Assembly (NCBI GenBank): GCA_937928555.1
Contig: CALFWR010000052.1
Location: 1 to 64,000, forward strand
Length of the DNA: 64,000 nt
DNA from: an uncultured Pirellulaceae bacterium
GTDB lineage: Bacteria > Planctomycetota > Planctomycetia > Pirellulales > Pirellulaceae
Reading direction: 5' to 3'
The position numbers and the translations under genes are program-made. Position 1 is the stretch's first letter. Each line of letters begins with the position of its first letter. Below are positions 44,992 to 53,737 of this stretch, one piece after another. The notes below the pieces were generated by a model. That model worked only from the letters and a program-made list of their open reading frames with translations. It was not told the origin of the DNA and did not search any database.

Positions 44992-45480
44992 CTATGTTTT
45001 GAGAAGTTGGACGAGGAAGGATTCGGCGACTTGTTGGAATCCTGGTGAAGTGGAGTCGCGTGGTCCGGCGATGTTGAGGACAGCGATGGCGTGTTCGACA
45101 ATCCACTGCTTGGCGGTGTCGATGGTTTGTTGAATTTCTTCCGGTTCCCAGTCCAAAAAACTGGTCAGGTCCAGGCAAAGGCAGGGTCGTTTGTGTTTGC
45201 GAGCGAGTTTGGCTGTGAGTTCGGTGCCGCGAGAGAGAACCTGTTCGTAGAGGATCAGAGTGGCGTCGGAATCGATCACATTGCGTTCGGTGCGGACGGT
45301 GTAGTTGCGGCTGTCAGTTTCTTTGAGTTGATACGTTGCCGGGATGCGGCCGTCTTCGCTGCGTCGGCCTTTTGGACACCAACCGCCGTGGGGAATCTCA
45401 AGAAAGATCGCGGCATCAAGTGCGGCACGGTCGACGCCGGTTTGGCCGCCCGAAACGATAGTCGAGATCGAGTGGGTCAT
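44992..45480 (-). CDS. putative molybdenum-carrier-like protein (SLOG fold)
   Basis: The 162-residue product has the family start TIVSGGQTGVDRAALDAA and GGWCPKGRRSEDG, then TERNVIDSDATLILYE and GTELTAKLARKHKRPCLCLDL. This is the Rossmann-like fold of putative molybdenum carrier proteins, related to lysine-decarboxylase-like nucleotide-binding SLOG proteins. Ligand unknown in bacteria. Its ATG overlaps the stop of the LysM gene by four bases. Confidence 0.85.
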   Translation of the reverse strand: MTHSISTIVSGGQTGVDRAALDAAIFLEIPHGGWCPKGRRSEDGRIPATYQLKETDSRNYTVRTERNVIDSDATLILYEQVLSRGTELTAKLARKHKRPCLCLDLTSFLDWEPEEIQQTIDTAKQWIVEHAIAVLNIAGPRDSTSPGFQQVAESFLVQLLKT

Positions 45481-46967
45481 TGAACGGTGGGAAGGAAGAG
45501 TTGGACGCCTTCGGGGAGTGGCGAAAGCTGGTCGATTCCAGGTTGCAGTCGCCTTTTGTTCAGGTTGAGAATATCGACGTACCGCGAAGCCTGACCAAGC
45601 TTTTGACGGGCGATATCGTACAGGGTGTCGCCGGCGACGGTGTCGTAAGTCTGAAGTTTTATACCCGTGGTTTTTAGATCGCGGACGCGCGCTTCTGGGG
45701 TCACGGTCGGTTGTTCGACTTCTGACTGAATGTCTGATTCAATCGCAGGGCAAAGTTTTGGGAATCGGCTGCGGAGGTTTTCGATCGCAGGTAGTTGAAG
45801 AATCGTGCCCGGTTGCAGATTTTCATAGTCGTCCACGGCGTGGCGATTGAATTCGTATAGGGCATGGAAGTAACGTCCGTCGTTGTAGTGCTTTTGTGCG
45901 ATCGACCAAAAATTGTCGCCGTCAATGACAGTGTGAGTTGTATCTTTTGAGGCTGCGGTCGCGGTGGGAGATTCCGTTTCGAAACTCACATGCTTGACAG
46001 CGATGGCCTTGCCCCCGGTTGGCTTTTGTTCGGGGGCGGTGTTGGCTTTGGGTGCGCGGGTGGATTTCAACTGGAGAGGTGGGTTGAGTTTCGGCAGGGC
46101 GGTAGGCTGATCCATCGGCAGCAGGAAATCGTCATCAGCGATGGGAGTTGGTCGGTCGAGGGGAGGGCTGCTGTTGTTGGAAGCTTTGGGAAAAGCGGGC
46201 GGGGCAGGTGAAGCAGTTGAAGTGGGTTGAAAGCTGGAGTTGCTTTTGGTGGCCAGCGGTGGAGCTTGGGTGGGAGGTGCGTTGAGCCCCGGTGCCGGAG
46301 CGGGGATTGGCGTAAAGGCTGTCGGTTTGCGTACGTTTGGTAGAGAGAACTGTTTTTTCGGTTGTTTCGCTGACGGTCTATTTTCGGACGGTTTCTTTGC
46401 TGGCGGTTTCTTTGCTGACGGTTTCTTTGCCGATGGCGTCATGAATTCTTTTGCCCCCGGTTTTGTGTCAGGGCAGGGCACAAAGGAGTCTTTCAGTGGC
46501 GAGGCGAATTGATTGGGTTTGAATGTGCCTGCTTGGGCTTTCACTGTTTTGGCAAGTTTCAATGGTGGGGCCGGGTTGAATGCCGATCCGATTCGCGATG
46601 CGATCGGCGTCTGTGTGGCAGGGGGCGCCTGTGTTGACTTGCCAGAGACGAGTCCAATATCCCGGTTTAGTGTGGGGGCGGTTTTTGGATTGGCCGACAC
46701 GATCGATTCGACCGCTGGCGCATAAGGCTGGGGTAAAGGAGAAGGGGCAGGGGCTTTCAGAGATTCCGGAGTGACGTGTTTGGCGACCGGTGCTTTGAGC
46801 ATCGCGTCGGGCACACGATCGAAGCGACCGCTGAGTCGGAACCAGGCGACGTAGATCAACAGCGCGGTGAGCGAACAGATGACCATGAACCCGATTTGGG
46901 CTTCGCGGACAAGCTGTCGGTCGGAGTTGGGTCGGAACGGATCGCGCATAGGACTTTTAGCCAGCAC
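45477..46967 (-). CDS. membrane-anchored LysM protein with long Pro/Lys-rich stalk
   Basis: The 496-residue protein has a cytoplasmic start, one membrane helix at about 27-46, a Pro/Ala/Lys-rich region to about residue 330 with a KKPSAKKPPAKKPS repeat, and two LysM-like domains. These are THTVIDGDNFWSIAQKHYNDGRYFHALYEFN in outline near 345, and DTVAGDTLYDIARQKLG near 445. LysM domains bind peptidoglycan-type glycans, so it probably spans the periplasm. The DNA for the Lys repeat is a 15-bp tandem repeat near 46380-46440. ATG 46949 (MRDPFRPN) is an alternative start. Confidence 0.82.
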   Translation of the reverse strand: MLAKSPMRDPFRPNSDRQLVREAQIGFMVICSLTALLIYVAWFRLSGRFDRVPDAMLKAPVAKHVTPESLKAPAPSPLPQPYAPAVESIVSANPKTAPTLNRDIGLVSGKSTQAPPATQTPIASRIGSAFNPAPPLKLAKTVKAQAGTFKPNQFASPLKDSFVPCPDTKPGAKEFMTPSAKKPSAKKPPAKKPSENRPSAKQPKKQFSLPNVRKPTAFTPIPAPAPGLNAPPTQAPPLATKSNSSFQPTSTASPAPPAFPKASNNSSPPLDRPTPIADDDFLLPMDQPTALPKLNPPLQLKSTRAPKANTAPEQKPTGGKAIAVKHVSFETESPTATAASKDTTHTVIDGDNFWSIAQKHYNDGRYFHALYEFNRHAVDDYENLQPGTILQLPAIENLRSRFPKLCPAIESDIQSEVEQPTVTPEARVRDLKTTGIKLQTYDTVAGDTLYDIARQKLGQASRYVDILNLNKRRLQPGIDQLSPLPEGVQLFLPTVQ

Positions 46968-47402
46968 TTTGAATAAAAAACCAAAGTACAGGAATCAGGA
47001 TGGGGCGCGAACGGAAAATTGGCGTCGTGCTATCAATTCGCCAGGAAGAGTCCGATGTTGGCGGTTGCGGGCTCGGATGGTGAATCGAGCCACTGATTGC
47101 AGGCGGAATCACGGTTTTGCGATGAAGCCACCAATTGCTTGGCGAAATTGTCGTCGGGTTTCGTTACGAATCCGAAGTTGATTTGCGAAATTTTTCGCTG
47201 ACACGTCGGGCTGCCATCGCAGGGGTATCGCGCGTTGATGGCCATCGTGACGTGATGGCCATCGTAACGTGAGGCAATCGGTCGCGTGTGGCGTAATTGT
47301 CAGTGTAGCACGCCTCTGGGAGGCGTTGAAAATGGGCCTTGGAGAGACGAACTGCGTCGTTGCCAACGGTAATCCGGGGTAATTACAGGCTGTCTCGGTG
47401 CA
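46968..47402. other. intergenic region with a 17-bp direct repeat
   Basis: No gene is seen in 435 bases. At 47237-47270 two 17-bp units (GATGGCCATCGTGACGT and the same with one change) lie in tandem. Confidence 0.6.
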
Positions 47403-48617
47403 CTAGCGAATTTCCGAGTGCTGGAAATTGGTGGCCGCCGAGTCTTGGAGACGAATCAGCTCATTGGTCAGGGCAGACAACTGAAAGAAGTTGTGTGGCC
47501 CTTGAGCGATGTAGCGGACTTTGCCGTTTGCATCGATGAACAGAACCGAAGGTAGCTTTTGATCAGGGTTAAGCTGGTTCATCATCGAACGAGTTCCCAT
47601 CGCGACCTCGTATTCGATATTTCGGTCATCGACAAACCTGCGAACTTTTCCGAAAACTTCATGGGGTGCATCGGGATCGTCCATCGATACGCCAAGGATT
47701 TCGACGTTGGCAATGGAAGCCATTTTCCCGTGCAGTTTTTCGATGTGCGGAATTGCCTCGATGCATGGCTGGCACCATGTCGCCCACAGATCCAAAACAA
47801 CGATCTTGCCGCGGAGGTCTGCGTTGTTAATTTGGCCGCCGTGAACAGAATCGACTTCGTAGCGGTAGTTGAACGAATTAAAACCGGCGACCGAATCACG
47901 AGCCCATTTCGCGAGACGGGTTTTGTAGTTGGCAAAGTTTTTGGCAATCGAAGCGTTGACTTTTTCGGAACCCAGTTTTTCAAACGTTTCCGATTCGAGG
48001 ATCGACTCGAAGTCATCAAAACCGCCATCGATGGCGGTTTGTAGTGCGGTCAGCGTTTTTGCTTCGTCTTTTTTGATGGCCCATGCTTTGGCACCGCCGA
48101 TCATGTGATTGCCAATCAGTGCGAGGGATTCTTGGGGATAGGCCGGGTTGGTTTTCAGGTTGTTGGCGACTTTGTATTGAGCGAGAAAAATTTGTGAAGC
48201 GATTCGCTGGTGCTTGGCTTCGATCGCGTTTCCAAGCTTGCCCATGACAAGCATGTAATGCCAGGCGATTTCGGGGTTGCCTTTGCCGTCGCAGTATTTT
48301 GATTTTTCGAGATTGTTGGCAGCCTTGATGGCTTCGTTGAGTAGCGAGACGCTGTGTCGGGCATCGGCTTTGGCGGCCATGTCGACGTTGGCCGAGATGT
48401 ATCGGACGTCAAACGCGAGGTCGCCACCGGAGCTTGAGCGGGCTTGTCTCGCGAGGTCCAAAGATTCGGAAAACGAACCTTTATCGGCGGCTTGTGTCGC
48501 CATCCGAATCAGATCGTCCGGCGAGAGGACTTCGGTTTGGGCGGTGGCCTGTGCCGATGCAAAAATGAAAAAACAAAGCGTAATCAGCGTTGCAAAGCAA
48601 CTGAATTTGGCGAGCAT
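47403..48617 (-). CDS. exported TlpA-like thioredoxin-domain protein
   Basis: 404 residues with a signal peptide at 1-27, a helical repeat-like middle to about 245, then a thioredoxin domain of the TlpA/ResA type. The domain has LRGKIVVLDLWATWCQPCIEAIPHIEKLH, whose WCQPC is the redox motif, GVSMDD and the cis-Pro segment KLPSVLFID. It likely handles disulfides or thiols in the periplasm. The helical N-terminal part (residues 30-240) has the look of TPR-like helices. It stands alone. Confidence 0.87.
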   Translation of the reverse strand: MLAKFSCFATLITLCFFIFASAQATAQTEVLSPDDLIRMATQAADKGSFSESLDLARQARSSSGGDLAFDVRYISANVDMAAKADARHSVSLLNEAIKAANNLEKSKYCDGKGNPEIAWHYMLVMGKLGNAIEAKHQRIASQIFLAQYKVANNLKTNPAYPQESLALIGNHMIGGAKAWAIKKDEAKTLTALQTAIDGGFDDFESILESETFEKLGSEKVNASIAKNFANYKTRLAKWARDSVAGFNSFNYRYEVDSVHGGQINNADLRGKIVVLDLWATWCQPCIEAIPHIEKLHGKMASIANVEILGVSMDDPDAPHEVFGKVRRFVDDRNIEYEVAMGTRSMMNQLNPDQKLPSVLFIDANGKVRYIAQGPHNFFQLSALTNELIRLQDSAATNFQHSEIR

Positions 48618-48947
48618 ATCAAACCGTGATTATCGACTTGTGAATTCAGTCTGAACTCTCGAACGCAGCAAATCGAAAACTTCGACAACGTGTGCGGCAA
48701 AGAATCTTCATCCTGAAGTGAATTAACGAGTTAAACAGATGGAAGGGACAACTCGTTGTGATTCGCCAGCCGGTTGGGTCAACCGCCCGGCGAAATCCAT
48801 CCGTCTGGCTAAGAGGCTACACTGCCCCGGCACGCGGTCCAGTGGGTGCAAGGAAAGCTTTGGCAAATTGCATGGTTTTTCACATAAGTTTGACTTTTTT
48901 CACCGGTATCGGGTTCCTTTGGCTGTGATTTTCTCATTGGGGCTTGG
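48618..48947 (+). other. intergenic leader region with a strong hairpin
   Basis: 330 bases between divergent genes. At about 48765-48805 a stem of roughly 11 bp (CGCC-GCCGGTTG with CAACCG-GGCG) can form upstream of the MATE gene. No known riboswitch consensus was recognised. Confidence 0.4.
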
Positions 48948-50357
48948 ATGAAGTCATTCTCCATCGTCGATTCCAAAGGGCACATTCGCCCGATGCTGCG
49001 ATTGGCTTTGCCTTCATTGGCCGAAGAAATGTTGGTTCTGGCGGTCACGTGGACCGATTGGTGGCTGGCGGGTCGGTATTTTCAGCATTACGGCGATGCC
49101 ACCAAAGCAGCGATGGGAACGATGGCTTACGTGATGTGGTTGATTCCGTGTCTGTTTGCCACTGTCGCAATCGGGGCCACGGCGATCATCGCTAGGCGGG
49201 TCGGAAAAGGCGAAATCGAGAGGGCTTCTTTGGGAGCGAATCAGGCGTTCCTGATCGGGACGGGATTGGCGATCGTGCTGACCGCGGCGCTTGTCTGTTT
49301 CGGTTCCGAGTTTTTGTCACTGATGCAGTTGAAGGGAGAAGCCCATCGGTTTGCCGTGGAGTACCTCGAAGTTGTCGCGGTGACGATTCCTTTGCTTGCC
49401 GTTTCACAGATCTCGGCGGCGTGCTTGAAGGGCGCCGGCGACATGGTGAGCGGGTTTCTGGTCAAAGGCGTTGTGGTGCTGGTCAACATCGTGGTGAGCA
49501 CCATGTTGGTGACCGGATGGGGGCCGGTGGAAGCGGTCGGCTGGAAAGGCATCGCGATGGGGACGGCTTGTGGTTACACCGTGGGCGGGCTGTTGCTGGC
49601 CTGCGTGATGCTTAAAGGGAGGGCGGGGTTAAGGTTAACGGCCGGACAGTTGTCGCCCAACCGCGCCGAGATTCGGGAGTTGGTACGGATCGGATTGCCT
49701 GGCGGTTTCGAGATGGGGGCTTTGATTGGTTGTCAGTTGCTGTTCCTTGCGATCGTCAACAGCCTCGGAAAGAACTCTGCTGCGGCGCATGGTTTGGCGG
49801 TTCAGATTGAAGCCTGTGCGTGGTTGCCGGGTGCGGCGTTTCAGGCTGCGGCGGCAACGATGGCGGGGCAGTTCCTTGGTGCCGGGATGCCCGAAAGATC
49901 CACGCGAGGAACGTTGAGCTGTTTGCTGGTGGGGATGACGATTATGTGTGTCAGCGGCGCGGCGTTTTGGTTGTGCGGAGATTCCGTTGCGTCGTTTTTC
50001 ACCGGCACCAGAGACGATGCGACGACAAGGCTGACGGCACGCCTGCTGCGGCTGGTGTCTTTTGCGATGCCAGCGTTGGCGATTGTGATGATCCTGGGTG
50101 GCGGCGCTTTCCGGGGAGCGGGCGACACGCTGTGGCTGTTTCTGCTAACGATGTTTGGGTTTGTGCTGGTTCGGGTTCCGCTAGCGGCGGTGCTTTCCCT
50201 GGAAGACCTTGGGTTTATTGGCCTGGCAGACGTAAAATTACTGGGCTGGGGCGTGATCGGGGCTTGGTATGCGATGGTTGCTGATCTTTGGATTCGCAGT
50301 GTGTTATTGGTCTGGCGATTTGCAAATGGAAAGTGGCGAATCGTACAGATTGACTAG
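48948..50357 (+). CDS. MATE family efflux transporter
   Basis: The 469-residue protein has 12 hydrophobic segments in two similar halves, typical of MATE antiporters: the start LRLALPSLAEEMLVLAVTWTDWWLAG, and GLPGGFEMGALIGCQLLFLAIVN at the start of the second half. They export cations, drugs or metabolites with Na+ or H+ exchange. The substrate cannot be told. ATG 48948 follows a GGGG-type site. It stands alone. Confidence 0.92.
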   Translation: MKSFSIVDSKGHIRPMLRLALPSLAEEMLVLAVTWTDWWLAGRYFQHYGDATKAAMGTMAYVMWLIPCLFATVAIGATAIIARRVGKGEIERASLGANQAFLIGTGLAIVLTAALVCFGSEFLSLMQLKGEAHRFAVEYLEVVAVTIPLLAVSQISAACLKGAGDMVSGFLVKGVVVLVNIVVSTMLVTGWGPVEAVGWKGIAMGTACGYTVGGLLLACVMLKGRAGLRLTAGQLSPNRAEIRELVRIGLPGGFEMGALIGCQLLFLAIVNSLGKNSAAAHGLAVQIEACAWLPGAAFQAAAATMAGQFLGAGMPERSTRGTLSCLLVGMTIMCVSGAAFWLCGDSVASFFTGTRDDATTRLTARLLRLVSFAMPALAIVMILGGGAFRGAGDTLWLFLLTMFGFVLVRVPLAAVLSLEDLGFIGLADVKLLGWGVIGAWYAMVADLWIRSVLLVWRFANGKWRIVQID

Positions 50358-50521
50358 CTGGCGTTGTTGAATCTTGTCGTGTGGCGGCGGTGAGCGTGCG
50401 AAAAAGCAGTCACAGGTTTGTCCCGGTTAAAAGCTGCTCGATTGCCTTGGACGGATATTGAGGTTCTTGCTACTGTCCCCGCGATGCCAGAAAGGAGTCT
50501 GGCGACGGATTCAGTTCAAGG

Positions 50522-51211
50522 ATGAAAATGAAGAGTTCAACCGGTATCAGTGGTTTGGCTTTGCTGGCATTGGGCGTCGTGTTTTTGGTGTCAACCGACA
50601 GGACCGTCGCCCAGGTTCAAGCTCCGGCAGACAAGGGAATGGCGCGCGGGTCTGCAACGTCTTCTTCGGCGCAACAGGGTGCGATGCAGGGCGGCATGAA
50701 GGGCGCGATGGACGCAAAGGAAATGTTGCCTTATAAGCCATCGGTTCGCGTCCACCTGGAAAAAGGAGCCAACAAAGGCTACCTCGTGTTGCAAGTCGAC
50801 CTCGCCAAGGGCCATCACCTTTACTCGCTCAACCCCAAGGGCTCCCCGGCTCCCACGCAGATCGTCGTTTCGCCATCGAAGGACATCAACGTGTTGGGTG
50901 CGTTTGCGGCTGACAAAAAGCCGCTTGTGATTGAGAAAGATCCCATCTTTCAGCGTCGCATTGAAAAGCACAAAGGCGTCGTGCAGTTTTTTGCTCCGAT
51001 CGAAGTGCGACCCGGCATGGACCTTTCCAAGCTCTCGGCCGAAGTCACCCTTACCGGCCAGGTTTGCTCGGACACGGCTTGCCGACAGGTCAAAGCCGAA
51101 AAGGTTGCAGGCAAGTTTGCAAGTTTCTTTGAGTTGCCCAAGGAGCCAGCCAGCAAGGCCGCGGCTTCGACAGCGCAGCAGCCTGTTGCTCCTGCCGCCA
51201 TGCCGAGATAA
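50522..51211 (+). CDS. exported DsbD alpha-domain-like protein
   Basis: 229 residues with a signal peptide at 1-30, a Gly/Ala/Met-rich linker to about 65, then an immunoglobulin-like DsbD N-terminal domain. That domain has LAKGHHLYSLNP and the redox pair VCSDTACRQV (Cys-x4-Cys, where DsbD-alpha has its two Cys). The membrane part of DsbD is absent, so it would take electrons from another carrier or only bind. The apt gene follows by about 65 bp. Confidence 0.8.
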   Translation: MKMKSSTGISGLALLALGVVFLVSTDRTVAQVQAPADKGMARGSATSSSAQQGAMQGGMKGAMDAKEMLPYKPSVRVHLEKGANKGYLVLQVDLAKGHHLYSLNPKGSPAPTQIVVSPSKDINVLGAFAADKKPLVIEKDPIFQRRIEKHKGVVQFFAPIEVRPGMDLSKLSAEVTLTGQVCSDTACRQVKAEKVAGKFASFFELPKEPASKAAASTAQQPVAPAAMPR

Positions 51212-51275
51212 CTTTGCGCACAAATCATCGTCGCTATAATCCGGGCTTGCATTCAATTCATGGAGCTTGCCACCG

Positions 51276-51806
51276 ATGCCGACTGACGCCAGTGAAAGTC
51301 TGACTGACTTCATCCGAACGATTCCTGATTTTCCAAAACCCGGGATTCAGTTCAAGGATATTACTCCGTTATTGCTGAATCCCGCCGCGTTCGAAAATGC
51401 GATCGATGAGATGGCCCGGATCGTCGCGGATTTGGAAATCGATGTGATCGCAGCGGCCGAAGCACGCGGATTTCTGTTCGCGGCGCCGCTGGCGCTGAAG
51501 CTTGGCAAGGGCATGGTGCCGATTCGCAAGCCCGGAAAGTTGCCGTACAAAAAACGTTCGTACAGCTACGAATTGGAGTACGGCACCGACACTCTGGAGA
51601 TGCATGTCGATGGGATTTTGCCGGGACAAAACGTTCTGGTGGTTGACGATTTGTTGGCCACCGGCGGAACGGTTCAGGCTTGTTGTCGAATGATCGAAGA
51701 CTGCGACGCAAAGGTTTGCGGTTGCCTGTTCCTGATCAATCTGTCGTTTCTCAATGGCGCCGACAAGTTGAAGCCGTATCCGATTTTTACTCTGGTTGAT
51801 TATTAG
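51276..51806 (+). CDS. apt: adenine phosphoribosyltransferase
   Basis: It salvages adenine to AMP with PRPP. The 176-residue product has the start IPDFPKPGIQFKDITPLL, AAAEARGFLFAAPLAL, KPGKLPYKK and the PRPP-binding VLVVDDLLATGGT. ATG 51276 gives a normal length; the frame extends to 51267. It converges with the RluA-family gene. Confidence 0.96.
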   Translation: MPTDASESLTDFIRTIPDFPKPGIQFKDITPLLLNPAAFENAIDEMARIVADLEIDVIAAAEARGFLFAAPLALKLGKGMVPIRKPGKLPYKKRSYSYELEYGTDTLEMHVDGILPGQNVLVVDDLLATGGTVQACCRMIEDCDAKVCGCLFLINLSFLNGADKLKPYPIFTLVDY

Positions 51807-51827
51807 TGCTTTATTTGTGCTGAGTAG

Positions 51828-51860
51828 CGGCAGTGTGCGGCAGTGTGCGGCAGTGTGCGG
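51828..51860. repeat. 10-bp tandem repeat, three units
   Basis: CGGCAGTGTG occurs three times in a row after the apt stop. Confidence 0.85.
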
Positions 51861-51901
51861 ATGCTGTTTGGATTCATTCCTCGCCCTATGCTCAGTTCCT
51901 G

Positions 51902-51980
51902 TCGCCGCTTCGCGGCTGTGCCTATTTTGATCACCCTCCCATTTGGGAGGGTCGGCGGTTCACCGCCGGGGAGGGTTGCG
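51902..51980. repeat. cluster of three hairpins between convergent genes
   Basis: GCCGC/GCGGC near 51903-51916, CCCTCCC/GGGAGGG at 51934-51951 and GGCGGT/ACCGCC at 51954-51967 fold one after another. Bases 51960-51980 are repeated identically at 4-24. It could help end transcription of apt, but no T-tract follows. Confidence 0.6.
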
Positions 51981-51990
51981 CTTGTGAATT

Positions 51991-52710
51991 TCAAGTGCCG
52001 TCATTGGCAACAGTCCATGTCGCCGGCGGCGGAAGTTGAAGGTCGACGTCCTGGTCGTCGATCGGGTGGCGGAGCTTGAGCTTCCACGAGTGCAACGCGA
52101 TCTGCCGTTTTCGCAAGTCGATCACTTTGGGGCCAAACGTCTGCGACGCGCCGTAGAGTTCGTCGCCCAAAATCGCGTGGCCGCGACTGCTGAACTGAAG
52201 CCGTATCTGATGGGTGCGACCGGTGATAAGCCTGATTTCAACACGGGTATGCGTCGCGTGACTGTCGAGGACGTTGTACTCCAACTGGGCATGCTTTGCG
52301 TTAGGTTGGTGCTGTTGGGCGATCTCGGATTTCGCCTGGTCGGGGATCTTCCGCATAAAATCTTCGAGGGTTCCGCTGGCATCAGGAAGGCTGCCTTCGA
52401 CCATCGCGATGTAGGATTTCTGCACGGTGCGTTGTTGGAACTGGGCTGAAACGCGTTTGGCGGCGCGGACGTTTCTGGCAAACGCCACCAATCCGGTGAC
52501 GGGTCGGTCAAGCCTGTGGATGGGCGTCAGATAAAACTTCGCACCAAGGTTGTCGCGGGCGCGGAGAAAGTTCTTGAGTCGCGTTTCGAGGCTGTCGATG
52601 CCAGGCGGGGCCTGAGTCAGCAGTCCGCCGGGCTTGTTGCAGACGATCAGCCCGCGCTGCTCATAAACGATAATGTCGGCAGATTCCGATATCTCTGATT
52701 CATTCGTCAT
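51991..52710 (-). CDS. RluA family pseudouridine synthase
   Basis: 239 residues from ATG 52710 (MTNESEISES). It has the catalytic-Asp motif PIHRLDRPVTGLV, LITGRTHQIRLQFSSRG and LHSWKLKLRHP. It lacks an S4 domain, so it resembles the RluA/TruC-type subgroup; the RNA target is unknown. The longer frame to 52785 adds an unlikely start. A second RluA-type domain in this window is in the TrhO fusion. Confidence 0.92.
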   Translation of the reverse strand: MTNESEISESADIIVYEQRGLIVCNKPGGLLTQAPPGIDSLETRLKNFLRARDNLGAKFYLTPIHRLDRPVTGLVAFARNVRAAKRVSAQFQQRTVQKSYIAMVEGSLPDASGTLEDFMRKIPDQAKSEIAQQHQPNAKHAQLEYNVLDSHATHTRVEIRLITGRTHQIRLQFSSRGHAILGDELYGASQTFGPKVIDLRKRQIALHSWKLKLRHPIDDQDVDLQLPPPATWTVANDGT

Positions 52711-52860
52711 ATCGGGATTGTAGAGATGGTCGGGGGTGTATCGTCGGGTTTGGGCTCCATTGTGCAAATTTACCCGGATCGGCAATGGCTGACGCAGCGG
52801 TGAGCTAACCTTTTTCAGTGTTTTGCTGCTCCAGACTCGACCAACCCGGACTCAAGTCCA

Positions 52861-53679
52861 ATGACAACAGCCAACTATTCCTCACGAATGCTTCCAGTGG
52901 TATTGCTGGCAGTGGTGTCTTTATTTTTGCCCGGCTCATCAACAGCGTCGGCGCAAATCGAAGGATTTACAGAGCCGTTTCGTAGTATCGACCTTTCGAG
53001 CGATGAAGCCGGTGCGATTGCATCATTGGAAGTTGAAGAAGGCGATTCGGTATCCGCCGGTTCGATCATTGCCCGATTGGACGATCGACTTCAGAAAGTC
53101 CAGTTGGAAATTGCCAATCAGTTGGCGTCAGCACAAAGTCAATTGGAGGCCGCAAAGCGAAGTTTTGAAAAACGGCAGATGATCACAAGCCGGCTGGCGA
53201 CCATGCGCGACCGGGGCCACGCCAGTGAGAGTGAAGTCATCCGCTCAGAGATGGAACTTTCGATCGCCCAGGCGAAATACGATGCGGCTCGCGAAGAAGC
53301 TGCCGTCAGAGAGATTGAAAAACAGAGAGCCGTCATTCAACTTGAACGCCGCTACGTGCGAAGTCCATTTGATGGTGTCGTCTCCGAGATTCATCGCCGC
53401 GAAGGTGAGTTCCTTTCTCCGGTCCGTCCGGAAGTCGTGACGGTCGTGCAGATCGATCGTTTGCTGTCCACGTTTGCGATTCCGGTATCGCAGGCTGGAG
53501 AATTAAAGGTTGGTAAAGAATTTGATTTGACTTTTGAAAATGGTGACACCGTCACTGCGGTGGTCCACTCGATGGGCGTCAGCACTGACGCGCAAAGCCA
53601 GACCGTCGAAGTGAAGCTTGTTTTCCAAAATGCAGAACTGAGAATTCGTGCAGGTGAAATCTGCACATTGAACATCTAG
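52861..53679 (+). CDS. HlyD/RND-type periplasmic adaptor
   Basis: This 272-residue adaptor has a signal peptide to about residue 30, a lipoyl half (EAGAIASLEVEEGDSVSAGSIIARLDD in outline), a helical hairpin at about 80-155, a second lipoyl half RSPFDGVVSEIHRREGEF, and a beta-barrel/C-terminal part. It is short for an RND adaptor. It is the first gene of a three-gene cluster with the two proteins that follow; no inner-membrane pump or outer-membrane channel lies nearby. Confidence 0.9.
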   Translation: MTTANYSSRMLPVVLLAVVSLFLPGSSTASAQIEGFTEPFRSIDLSSDEAGAIASLEVEEGDSVSAGSIIARLDDRLQKVQLEIANQLASAQSQLEAAKRSFEKRQMITSRLATMRDRGHASESEVIRSEMELSIAQAKYDAAREEAAVREIEKQRAVIQLERRYVRSPFDGVVSEIHRREGEFLSPVRPEVVTVVQIDRLLSTFAIPVSQAGELKVGKEFDLTFENGDTVTAVVHSMGVSTDAQSQTVEVKLVFQNAELRIRAGEICTLNI

Positions 53680-53737
53680 GAATTGGCAGCCATCGAAAGT
53701 GCGGCAACCGGAATGGCTTCCGGTTGCAGAGAGATTA

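Noticed and set aside
48765-48860. Cobalamin or c-di-GMP riboswitch
   Set aside because: The conserved core boxes of these classes are not present; only simple stems can be seen.
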